From assembly GCA_026990385.1 (NCBI GenBank), contig JALXDL010000024.1, forward strand, positions 13,634-77,633: DNA of 64,000 nt. The letters run 5' to 3'. Position 1 is the first letter of the stretch. Each line of letters opens with the position of its first letter. The notes beneath the pieces were generated by a model. The model was not told where the DNA came from and made no database searches. It saw nothing but the letters and a program-made list of their open reading frames with translations. Positions 54,574-62,661 of this stretch are shown here, piece after piece. This DNA is from DRKI01 sp011051875. GTDB taxonomy: Bacteria > Desulfobacterota > Desulfobulbia > Desulfobulbales > Desulfobulbaceae. Made by a program: the position numbers and the translations under genes.

Positions 54574-56028
54574 ATGGCAAAGATAACCATCAACCCCGTC
54601 ACCAGGATCGAAGGGCATGCCAGGATCACCATCCACCTGGACGAGGCCGGCGATGTCAGGGAGACCCGGTTGCACCTCACCACCCTGCGCGGTTTTGAGA
54701 CCTTTGTCCGGGGCCGGGCCGCTGAAGAGCTGCCCCGGATCGTGACCAGGATCTGCGGAATCTGCCCCTGGCTGCACCACCTTGCCTCGGCCAAGGCCGT
54801 GGACCGCTGCTTCGGCGCCCGGCCGCCGGCCGCCGCCCAGGCGCTGCGCGAGCTGTGTCTGCACCTGGCCCACATCAGTGACAAGATCCTCCACTTCTTC
54901 TTCCTTGCCGGGCCCGACCTCCTCCCGGATACCGATCCCCGGGCACGCAACCTGGCCGGCCTGGCCCGACAGAATCCCGAGCTGGCCGAAGAGGTGGTGC
55001 GCATGCGGGTCCAGGCCCAGAAGATGCTGGAGCTGATCGGTGGCCGTGCCATCCATCCTGTTGCCGCTGTTGCCGGCGGCTTTTCCCGGCCCCTGGCCGA
55101 AGACGAACGGCGGCAACTTGCCCGGCAGGCAGGGCAGCTCCTCGACTTTGCCCTCCGGGCCATGGCCCATGCCAAGACAGAGATCTTCCCGCTCCACCGC
55201 GGACCGGCGGCCGAAGCGGGCGCCATCCGCACGGGTTTCCTGGGCATGGTGGACGGCGAGGGGAACCTGCAACTCTACGAGGGCGGCCTGCGGCTGATGC
55301 AAGAGGACGGCACGGTGACCGATTTCCCGGCCCACCGGTACGACAGCTTCCTGGCCGAACATGCCGAGCCGTGGAGCCACGGCAAGATGGTCTATGCCCG
55401 CTGCTGGCAGCAGGGATTCTCCATGGACCCGGACCGGCCGGCCGGGATCTACCGCGTCAACACCCTTGCCCGCCTCAACGTGGCCGACCGGATCGCCACG
55501 CCCCGGGCCCAGGAGGAACTGGAAGAGTTCCGGTCTCTGTCCGGCCGGCCGGCCCAGTCCACCCTGCTCTTCCACCATGCCCGGCTGATCGAGCTGATCC
55601 ATGCCTGCGAGCGCAGCGTCGAGCTGCTCGCCGGAAACGATATCACCGACCAGTGTATCCGGACCCGGGCCCGGCCCGGGGCCGGCCGCGGCATCGGTGT
55701 GGTGGAGGCACCGCGCGGCACCCTGATCCATGACTACACCACCGACGAAAAGGGCTGCATCACGCGCGCCAACCTGATCGTCGGTACCACCCATAACATC
55801 GCGCCCATGAACATGAGTATCCGCAAGGCGGCCTCGGGCCTGATCCGGGGCGGCCGGTACGACAGGGAGATGCTGAACCGGGTGGAGATGGCGGTGCGCG
55901 CCTATGACCCGTGAATGTCCTGCGCCACTCACCGCCTGGACGGCGGTGCATCCTTCTCCGTGAGCCTGGTGAACGCGGACAACAGGATCATCGAAACAAC
56001 GGGAGACGAACACCGTGACCCGGCATGA
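54574..56028 (+). CDS. mvhA: [NiFeSe] hydrogenase large subunit MvhA
   Basis: It reads as 484 residues with the TGA at 55912-55914 as selenocysteine 447. The L1 motif is RICGICPWLHH. The frame appears to stop at AYDP, but read through it continues Sec-MSCATHRLDGG..., restoring the L2 motif DPUxxCxxH in which Sec is a nickel ligand. Without it the protein would lack two of four nickel ligands. The 31 residues after the final His would be the tail removed by a maturation protease. In methanococci this segment is a separate peptide, VhuU; here it is part of the subunit. The end overlaps the next small gene by 14 bp. Confidence 0.93.
55930..55948 (+). promoter_or_regulatory. candidate bacterial SECIS in mvhA
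   Basis: A perfect 7-bp stem CACCGCC/GGCGGTG closes the loop TGGAC (55937-55941), 22 nt after the TGA, with G at the second loop position. The spacing equals that in the Hdr-fusion gene. Confidence 0.75.
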
Positions 56029-56272
56029 CCATAAACAGATTCCCGGCCGGCGGCGACTGGTCCGGGTTGAGAACCCGGCCGGCGCCTGCGGCCACACCGG
56101 TCACTTCACCGCCGACGAGCTCAAGGCGCGGGCCGTGGGCGATGCAGTGGACGGCACCTGCCCCTTCTGCGGCCGGGTCCATCTTTCGGAGGAAGAGATC
56201 CGGGAGCTGGAACAGCAGAAGGTGGTCCGCTCGGAGCGGTATCAGCGCATCAGGCAGCAGGCCGAGGAGTGA
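56015..56272 (+). CDS. small zinc-ribbon protein of the Hdr-Mvh operon, function unknown
   Basis: The protein has 85 residues from a GTG start with GGAGA 8 nt upstream; it overlaps the true mvhA end by 14 bp. One metal-binding motif is visible, ACGHTGHF...TCPFCGRVH (Cys-His plus CxxC), followed by a charged helix. It is not a family I recognise. Its place suggests a chaperone or regulator for the NiFeSe large subunit, but that is inference. Confidence 0.6.
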   Translation: MTRHDHKQIPGRRRLVRVENPAGACGHTGHFTADELKARAVGDAVDGTCPFCGRVHLSEEEIRELEQQKVVRSERYQRIRQQAEE

Positions 56273-56350
56273 TTCGTGCAAAAACCTCTTGCCCAACAGA
56301 AAAATTGATGTATATTTTACTGAAACTGCGATAAAATTTTCAGGTGCAAC

Positions 56351-56383
56351 TTGTGCACATTGTGCATTGCACAACTTGCACAA
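56351..56383. promoter_or_regulatory. four-half-site TTGTGCA operator upstream of hyaA
   Basis: TTGTGCA occurs at 56351-56357 and 56360-56366, then its complement TGCACAA at 56368-56374 and 56377-56383. All four are symmetric about base 56367, with 9-bp spacing in each arm. It lies about 100 bp before hyaA and just after an AT-rich stretch with a possible promoter (TTGATG at 56305). The same half-site occurs before hypF. Confidence 0.75.
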
Positions 56384-56484
56384 CCAACAATCCGGACCGC
56401 TCTCCCCCTGGCCGCTCTTCCTGCGGCCGGGGACAGGGGGAGTGCTCCGGGCAGTGCCTGGGACCAGGCAAGGGAGGGGAAGCC

Positions 56485-57567
56485 ATGGCAGAACAGTTGG
56501 CTGGGCAAAACTTCAAGGTCAGTCGAAGGGTCTTTCTCAAGGGCTGCACCCTGGCGGCAACCGCACTCGGGCTTTCCGAGTCCATGGTGCCAAGGCTGGT
56601 GGAGGCCGCCGCCTCCGACCAGCGTCCGCCGGTGGTCTGGCTCCATTTCCAGGAGTGCACCGGCTGTACCGAATCCCTGCTCCGGGCCTCGCACCCTGAT
56701 ATCGGCAGGCTGATCCTGGACATCATCTCCCTGGACTACCACGAGACCGTCATGGCAGGATCAGGCCTCCAGGCGGAAAAATCCCTGCAGGACACCCTGG
56801 ACCGCTACAGCGGCAAGTTCGTCTGCGTGGTCGAGGGCGCGATTCCGACCAAGGACGGCGGCATCTACTGCAAGATCGGCGGCAGGACCGCCATGGACAT
56901 CCTGGCCGAGGTCGGCCCCAAGGCGGCGGCGGTGATCGCCATCGGCACCTGCTCCTCCTTTGGCGGTATCCAGGCCGCCAAGCCCAATCCCACCGGTGCC
57001 GCGGGCGTGAGCGAACTCCTGCCCGGGGTCCCGGTCATCAACATTCCAGGCTGTCCGCCCAACCCGATCTCTTTCCTGGGCACCGTGCTCCACTACTTCA
57101 CCTTTCAGCGGCTGCCTCGCACCGACCAGATGGGGCGGCCGCTCTTTGCCTACGGCCGCAAGATCCATGATCACTGTGAGCGCAGGGCCCACTTCGACGA
57201 GGGACGCTTTGTCGAGCAGTTCGGCGACGATGCGCATCTCCGGGGCTACTGCCTCTACAAGGTCGGCTGCCGTGGACCGGGAACCTTTTCCAACTGCCCC
57301 ACGGCCCGCTTCAACGACGTCGATGTCTGGCCGGTCAGCGTTGGTCATGGCTGCATCGGCTGCACCGAGCCGGACTTCTGGGACAACATGGGCCCCTTCT
57401 ATGAGCGGCTGCCCGGGGTCTCCATCCCCGGCAGCGGCGGCGGCATTGTCCATGACGCCGAGACCGCGGGCAAGACCATCCTCGGCGTGACCGCGGCGGC
57501 CATCGGTATCCATGCCGCGGTGGGCATTGGCAGGAAACTGGCAGGCAAAAAGAAGAAGGAAGAGTAG
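56485..57567 (+). CDS. hyaA: [NiFe] hydrogenase small subunit, Tat-exported
   Basis: The protein has 360 residues. The twin-arginine signal SRRVFLKGCTLAATALGL is at residues 13-30. Cluster ligands follow: ECTGCTESLLR, GTCSSFGGI, NIPGCPPNP, then HDHCERR, CLYKVGCRGP and the medial/distal set ending GCIGCTEPDFWD. A C-terminal hydrophobic helix (about 333-350) anchors it in the membrane. This is a group 1 periplasmic enzyme, normally hydrogen uptake. Confidence 0.95.
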   Translation: MAEQLAGQNFKVSRRVFLKGCTLAATALGLSESMVPRLVEAAASDQRPPVVWLHFQECTGCTESLLRASHPDIGRLILDIISLDYHETVMAGSGLQAEKSLQDTLDRYSGKFVCVVEGAIPTKDGGIYCKIGGRTAMDILAEVGPKAAAVIAIGTCSSFGGIQAAKPNPTGAAGVSELLPGVPVINIPGCPPNPISFLGTVLHYFTFQRLPRTDQMGRPLFAYGRKIHDHCERRAHFDEGRFVEQFGDDAHLRGYCLYKVGCRGPGTFSNCPTARFNDVDVWPVSVGHGCIGCTEPDFWDNMGPFYERLPGVSIPGSGGGIVHDAETAGKTILGVTAAAIGIHAAVGIGRKLAGKKKKEE

Positions 57568-57596
57568 ATCGCAGATCCCGGCAAGGAGGAAATCCC

Positions 57597-59297
57597 ATGG
57601 CACAGCGAATCGTGGTCGATCCCATCACCCGGATCGAAGGCCACCTGAGAATAGATGTCGAGGCGGAGAACGGCAAGATCACAAAGGCATGGTCTTCCGG
57701 ACAGATGTGGCGCGGAATCGAGGTAATACTTCAGGGGCGTGATCCCAGGGACGCATGGCTGTTCACCCAGCGGATCTGCGGAGTCTGCACCACCGTACAC
57801 GCCCTGGCCTCGGTCCGGGCCGTGGAGAATGCCCTTGGCCTCGAGATTCCCATGAACGCCCACTACATCCGCAACCTGGTGCAGGCGATCCATGCCCTGC
57901 ACGACCATATCGTCCACTTCTATATCCTGTCGGCCCTGGACTGGGTGGACGTGGTCTCGGCACTGAAGGCGGATATCGGGAAGACGGTCCAGCTCGCCAA
58001 TTCCCTGGCCGAATGGCCCGGCAACTCCTACAACCGTTTCAAGGCGGTGCAGGCCAAGGTGCAGGCCATTGTCGATTCCGGCCAGCTCGGCCCCTTTGCC
58101 AGCGGCTACTGGGGGCACCCGGCCATGACCCTGCCGCCGGAGGCCAACCTGATGGCGGTATCCCACTACCTGGAAGCCCTGGACTACCAGCGCAAGGCCG
58201 ACCAGGCCCTGGCCATCATCTCGGGCAAGAACCCTCACATCCAGAACCTCTCCGTGGGCGGGGTCACGGCGGCCATCAACCCGGACAACGAGGCCACCCT
58301 CAACACCGAGCGCCTCTACTGGGTCAGGCAGCTGGTCGAAGAGGTGCGCGGCTTTATCCACAATGTCTACCTGCCTGACGTGATCGCCATCGGTGCCCTG
58401 TACAAGGACTGGCTCCAGTACGGGGCCGGGGTCACCAACTACCTGGCCGTGCCCGACATGATCCTCGACACCAGGGGAACCAGGTTCGACCTGCCCGGCG
58501 GCATCATCATGAACGGCGACCTGGGCGGCGCCCGGGCCTTCACCTCCACCGACGATCCCTTCTTCCGCGACAACGTCGCCGAATGCATTGCCCGGTCCTG
58601 GTACAGTGGCGACTGGACCCGGCATCCCTACGAGGAGGAGACCGTGCCCGACTACACCGACTTCCAGGAAAACGGCAAGTATTCCTGGATCAAGGCGCCG
58701 CGCTTCCAGGACCAGCCCATGCAGGTCGGTCCCCTGGCCCAGGTCATGGTGGGCTACGGCCTTGGACACGAACTGACCACCCGCTACGTCAACGACGCCC
58801 TGTCCCGGGTCAGCTCCCTGGCCGGGGTCAAGGTGGACGCCTCGGCGCTCCATTCCACGCCCGGCCGTCACCTGGCCCGGGCCATCCGGGCGGCCATGCT
58901 CTCGGATCTCGCCATCAAGCACTGGCAGCTGCTCATCGACAACATCGGCCGCGGCGACCTGGAGATCTTCAACAAGCCCGTGTTTCCCAGTGGCGAGCAG
59001 CAGGGGTTCGGATTCCACGAGGCACCGCGCGGCACCCTGTCCCACTGGATCGTGATCCGGGACGGCAAGATCAAGAACTACCAGTGCGTGGTCCCTTCCA
59101 CCTGGAATGCCGGGCCGCGGGACAAGGGAGACAAGGCCGGGCCCTACGAGGCCTCGCTGGTCAACAACCCGGTGGCCGACCCGGAGCGCCCGCTGGAGGT
59201 CCTGCGCACGGTGCATTCCTTTGACCCGTGCATCGCCTGCGCCGTCCACATGCTCGAACCCGGCGGCGGCGAGGTCTGCAGGGTCAAGGCCCTCTGA
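57597..59297 (+). CDS. hyaB: [NiFe] hydrogenase large subunit, group 1
   Basis: The protein has 566 residues. The L1 motif is RICGVCTTVHA and L2 is DPCIACAVH with cysteine, not selenocysteine. The 15 residues after the His are the tail cut by a maturation protease. It is carried across the membrane with HyaA by the Tat route. It starts 29 bp after hyaA with an AAGGAGG-type site. Confidence 0.96.
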   Translation: MAQRIVVDPITRIEGHLRIDVEAENGKITKAWSSGQMWRGIEVILQGRDPRDAWLFTQRICGVCTTVHALASVRAVENALGLEIPMNAHYIRNLVQAIHALHDHIVHFYILSALDWVDVVSALKADIGKTVQLANSLAEWPGNSYNRFKAVQAKVQAIVDSGQLGPFASGYWGHPAMTLPPEANLMAVSHYLEALDYQRKADQALAIISGKNPHIQNLSVGGVTAAINPDNEATLNTERLYWVRQLVEEVRGFIHNVYLPDVIAIGALYKDWLQYGAGVTNYLAVPDMILDTRGTRFDLPGGIIMNGDLGGARAFTSTDDPFFRDNVAECIARSWYSGDWTRHPYEEETVPDYTDFQENGKYSWIKAPRFQDQPMQVGPLAQVMVGYGLGHELTTRYVNDALSRVSSLAGVKVDASALHSTPGRHLARAIRAAMLSDLAIKHWQLLIDNIGRGDLEIFNKPVFPSGEQQGFGFHEAPRGTLSHWIVIRDGKIKNYQCVVPSTWNAGPRDKGDKAGPYEASLVNNPVADPERPLEVLRTVHSFDPCIACAVHMLEPGGGEVCRVKAL

Positions 59298-59350
59298 CTC
59301 CGTGATGCACCGAAATCCTCCACAGCTCATCTCTGCAAGAGGAGGGAATC

Positions 59351-59992
59351 ATGCTCTATGAACGACACCATGCCTGGAGCATCCTGCTCAGGATCTACCA
59401 CTGGGCCTTTGCTCTTTCCATCGTCATCCTGACCGTCACCGGCTTCTACATCCACTTCCCATGGACCAACACCATGCTGGAGGGAGGCACCACCTTTCCG
59501 GTGGCCACCATGCGCTACATCCACTTCCTGGCCGGTTTTGTCTTCACCGCGGCGGTGCTCATCCGGCTCTACCTGCTCCTGTTCGGCAACCGGCAGGAAC
59601 GGTTGTGGGATTTTCTGCCGGTCACGCCGCGCAACCTGAAAAATCTCGGCCACACCTGCATCCACTACGCCTACCTGGGCAGGCGCCACGAACCACGGCT
59701 GGGTCACAATACCCTGGCCGGCACGGCCTACATCGTGACCCTGGTGGTGGCCGTGTTCCAGGGGCTGAGCGGCTTTTACCTGCTCTATCCCGAGTCGGCA
59801 ACCTGGCAGTCGCTGCAGGTGATCTTCGGATCGCAGATGGAGGCCAGGTTTCTCCACTACCTGGGCATGTGGTACTTCATGTTCTATGTCCTGGTCCACG
59901 TCTACATGGTGGTCTGGAACGACGTGGTCACCAGGGAGGGACTGATCTCCTCCATCTTCAACGGCTACAAGTACCTCCGTAACAGCGACTGA
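59351..59992 (+). CDS. hyaC: hydrogenase b-type cytochrome subunit
   Basis: The protein has 213 residues and four membrane helices with haem-ligand histidines (LLRIYHWAFALSIVILTVTGFYIH; TMRYIHFLAGFVF; FLHYLGMWYFMFYVLVHVYMVVWNDV). It links the periplasmic HyaAB enzyme to the quinone pool. The gene lies 53 bp after hyaB. Confidence 0.95.
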   Translation: MLYERHHAWSILLRIYHWAFALSIVILTVTGFYIHFPWTNTMLEGGTTFPVATMRYIHFLAGFVFTAAVLIRLYLLLFGNRQERLWDFLPVTPRNLKNLGHTCIHYAYLGRRHEPRLGHNTLAGTAYIVTLVVAVFQGLSGFYLLYPESATWQSLQVIFGSQMEARFLHYLGMWYFMFYVLVHVYMVVWNDVVTREGLISSIFNGYKYLRNSD

Positions 59993-59995
59993 CCC

Positions 59996-60517
59996 ATGCC
60001 CCTCCACCTTTCCCATACCGGCGGCCGCAAGACAGGCATCCTCGGTATCGGCAACATCCTGCTCCGTGACGAGGGCTTTGGCGTTCACTGCGTGCAGAAA
60101 CTGCAGGAGGACTACCTGCTGCCGCCGGAACTCGATGTCCTGGACGGCGGCACCGCCGGCATCATGATGGCACCGTTCATGGAGTCGGTGCAGACCCTTT
60201 ATGTCATCGATACCATCAACCTGCCGGAGCGACCGGGTACTGTCCGCTGTTTTTCCGACCAGGATATCCGGGCCGGTACCATCCAGGGCATGATGTCGCC
60301 ACACCAGGTGGGGCTGCTCGAGATCCTCTCCCTCTGCCGGTTGCGGGACAGGGCGCCGGAGACGGTGGAGCTGATCACCGTTGTGCCGGCCGATCTCTCC
60401 ACCGGGCTCGGCCTGTCAGCCGAACTGCAGCCGTGCATGGCCACGGTCCTCGGCCTGCTCCGGGAACGGCTTGCCGGGCAGGGGATCAGGTTACGCCCCG
60501 CGCCTGCCCATGCATGA
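59996..60517 (+). CDS. hyaD: hydrogenase maturation protease HyaD-type
   Basis: The protein has 173 residues. GILGIGNILLRDEGFGVHCVQKL carries the nickel-sensing Glu, and YVIDTINLPERPGTVRCF the second acidic site; MSPHQVGLLEIL gives the conserved His. It trims the HyaB tail. It begins 3 bp after hyaC. Being distinct from the protease at 47999, each enzyme seems to have its own. Confidence 0.94.
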   Translation: MPLHLSHTGGRKTGILGIGNILLRDEGFGVHCVQKLQEDYLLPPELDVLDGGTAGIMMAPFMESVQTLYVIDTINLPERPGTVRCFSDQDIRAGTIQGMMSPHQVGLLEILSLCRLRDRAPETVELITVVPADLSTGLGLSAELQPCMATVLGLLRERLAGQGIRLRPAPAHA

Positions 60518-60800
60518 GCTGTCCCTGGCCCAGGGGTTGCTCGACCAGCTCGAGGGCCTGGCCCGGCAGCACGGCGGCCGTATCGTCCGGGTGGAGGTGG
60601 TCATCGGCAGGCAGGCCGGTGTCGTGGTGGACTCGTTCGTCTTCGGCTTTGACGCCATCAAGAAGACCTGTGAACAGACCAGGGCGGCGACCCTGACGGT
60701 GACGACCGGGGAAGGTCATGATCTGCTCCTGAACCGGGTGGAGCTGGAATGCGACGGGCCGGGAGAGCAAAACCCGGCCAAGGAGAGAAGCGATGTGTGA
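60510..60800 (+). CDS. hypA: HypA-like nickel insertion protein lacking the zinc domain
   Basis: The protein has 96 residues; HypA usually has about 113-118. The nickel-binding start MHELSLAQGLLDQLEGLA and the core RIVRVEVVIGRQAGVVVDSFVFGFDAIKKTCEQTRAATLTV are normal. The two CxxC pairs that should follow are missing: TTGEG joins almost directly to HDLLLNRVELEC, which resembles the end of normal HypA. The zinc loop therefore seems cleanly absent rather than the gene frameshifted. It overlaps hyaD by 8 bp and hypB by 8 bp. Confidence 0.85.
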   Translation: MHELSLAQGLLDQLEGLARQHGGRIVRVEVVIGRQAGVVVDSFVFGFDAIKKTCEQTRAATLTVTTGEGHDLLLNRVELECDGPGEQNPAKERSDV

Positions 60801-61533
60801 CACCTGCGGCTGCCATCTGCGACAGGAATCCGGCGACACGGCCCACAGGAAGATCGTCGATGTGCACCGCAGCCTGCTTGCCGCCAACGAGGAACAGGCA
60901 GCGAGAAACCGGCGCCACATCGAGAAAATGGGCGCAGTGGCCCTCAACCTGGTCTCGAGCCCGGGCGCGGGCAAGACCACCCTGCTCGAGCACACCATCG
61001 AGCGGCTCGCCGGCCGCATACGCATCGGCGTGATCGAGGGGGATATCGAGACCGAACGTGACGCGGACCGGATCCGGAAAAAGGGGATCCCCGTGGTCCA
61101 GCTCACCACCGGCGGCGCCTGCCACCTGGACGCGCCCCTGGTGCACCGGGGGCTGCACCTCCTGGAGGAACAGGTCCGGGAGGCGGGAATGGATGGCCTG
61201 GACCTGCTGTTCATCGAGAACGTGGGCAACCTGGTCTGTCCGGCCACCTTTGACCTGGGCGAGCACCGGCGGGTGGTGCTGGTCTCGGTGCCCGAAGGAT
61301 CCGACAAGCCGGCCAAGTATCCCGCCACCTTCGGCTGGGCCCATCTCTTTGTCATCACCAAGACTGATCTTCTGCCCCATTTCGATTTCTCCCTGGACGA
61401 GGCCAGGCACGAGGCCCGGCGCATCAGGCCGGACCTGGAGATCATCGAGACGGCCGCCCCGGCGGGCAGGGGCATGGACGAGTGGACCGGCTACCTGGAG
61501 AAACTCGCCACCCGGGACGCTGCAGCCAGGTAA
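60793..61533 (+). CDS. hypB: hydrogenase nickel incorporation GTPase HypB
   Basis: The protein has 246 residues. An N-terminal CDTCGC nickel motif, P-loop SSPGAGKTTLLEH, GDIETERDADRI, the metal-site GGACHLDAPLV, ENVGNLVCPATFDLGE and the TKTDLL base motif are all present. The His-rich stretch of some HypB proteins is absent. It delivers nickel with HypA, here with a HypA that lacks the zinc domain. Confidence 0.96.
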   Translation: MCDTCGCHLRQESGDTAHRKIVDVHRSLLAANEEQAARNRRHIEKMGAVALNLVSSPGAGKTTLLEHTIERLAGRIRIGVIEGDIETERDADRIRKKGIPVVQLTTGGACHLDAPLVHRGLHLLEEQVREAGMDGLDLLFIENVGNLVCPATFDLGEHRRVVLVSVPEGSDKPAKYPATFGWAHLFVITKTDLLPHFDFSLDEARHEARRIRPDLEIIETAAPAGRGMDEWTGYLEKLATRDAAAR

Positions 61534-61568
61534 CAACTTGATACCACGAAGAGTTCTGCTGTCACGAC

Positions 61569-61620
61569 CTAGCCCGCATATTGCACCGGCGATCTGCTGC
61601 AATATGCGGGCTAGCTTTTG
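61569..61620. terminator. bidirectional terminator between hypB and the peptide permease
   Basis: A perfect 17-bp inverted repeat (61569-61585 with 61598-61614) encloses a 12-nt loop and is followed on the plus strand by CTTTTG. The minus-strand permease stop codon (61611-61613) lies inside the stem. It ends the hya-hyp operon. Confidence 0.85.
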
Positions 61621-62657
61621 CGCGGATCAAAGGCTTCGCGCAGGGCCTCGCCGATGAAAATCAGCAGGATGAGGGTCCCCACCAGGACGACAAAGGTGGT
61701 GATGGAGAGCCACCAGGCCTCGATATTGGCCTTGCCCTGGGCCAGGAGCTCGCCCAGGCTGGGGGTGGAGGGCGGTACCCCGAGGCCGAGAAAATCGAGG
61801 CTGGTCAGGGCCAGGATGGCACCGGACATGCGAAAGGGCAGAAAGGTGATCACCGGGGTCATGCCGTTGGGAAGCAGGTGGCGGTACATGATGGTCAGGT
61901 TGCCCACGCCCAGGGCCCTGGCCGCCTTGACATACTCCATGTTCCGTCCCTTGAGAAACTCGGCCCGCACGTAGTCGGAAAGCCCCATCCAGCCGAACAT
62001 GGAGAGCAGGATCAGGAGCAGGAGGATGCTCGGCTTGAAGATGGAGGCAAAGATAATCAGGAGGTAGAGCTCGGGCATGGCCCCCCAGATCTCGATGAAC
62101 CGCTGGAAGAACAGGTCGACCCTGCCCCCGAAGTAGCCCTGGACCGCCCCGGCCACAATGCCGAGCAGGGTGCCGATGGCGGTAAGTGCCAGTCCGAAGA
62201 GGACCGAAATCCGGAATCCGTAGATCAGCCGTGCCAGCACGTCGCGGCCCCGGTCGTCGGTGCCGAGCAGGTTCTCCCGGGTGGGCGGTGACGGCACCGG
62301 CCGGTCCAGGTCCAGGTTGATGGTGTCGTAGCTGTAGGGATTGGGCGGAAAGATGACCCAGTTGCCGGCACTGTGCAGTTTTTTCAGAATGTAGGGGTCC
62401 CGGTAATCGGTCTCGGTGTCGAAATCCCCACCGAAAGTGGTCTCGGGATAGACCTTGACCAGGGGAAAGTAGAGATGCCCCTGGTAGTCGATCACCAGTG
62501 GTTTGTCGTTGCTCAGAACCTCGGCAAAGAGGCTGGTGACAAACAGGACCAGGAAGATGACCAGCGACCAGTAGCCGCGCCGGTTCCTGCGGAAACTGTT
62601 CCAGCGCCTCCGGGCCGGGGTGGCCCGTTGCGGCCGTCCGTGTTCTTGCCGCTTCAT
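61611..62657 (-). CDS. peptide ABC transporter permease (OppC/YejE-like)
   Basis: The protein has 348 residues. An N-terminal helix after NSFRRNRRGYWSLVIFLVLFVTSLFAEVL is followed by a periplasmic loop and the DppC/OppC permease domain with the EAA loop YVKAARALGVGNLTIMYRHLLPNGM. The YejE subgroup is suggested by the long first loop. It starts 4 bp after the OppB-like gene. Confidence 0.93.
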   Translation of the reverse strand: MKRQEHGRPQRATPARRRWNSFRRNRRGYWSLVIFLVLFVTSLFAEVLSNDKPLVIDYQGHLYFPLVKVYPETTFGGDFDTETDYRDPYILKKLHSAGNWVIFPPNPYSYDTINLDLDRPVPSPPTRENLLGTDDRGRDVLARLIYGFRISVLFGLALTAIGTLLGIVAGAVQGYFGGRVDLFFQRFIEIWGAMPELYLLIIFASIFKPSILLLLILLSMFGWMGLSDYVRAEFLKGRNMEYVKAARALGVGNLTIMYRHLLPNGMTPVITFLPFRMSGAILALTSLDFLGLGVPPSTPSLGELLAQGKANIEAWWLSITTFVVLVGTLILLIFIGEALREAFDPRKS

Positions 62658-62661
62658 GGTG

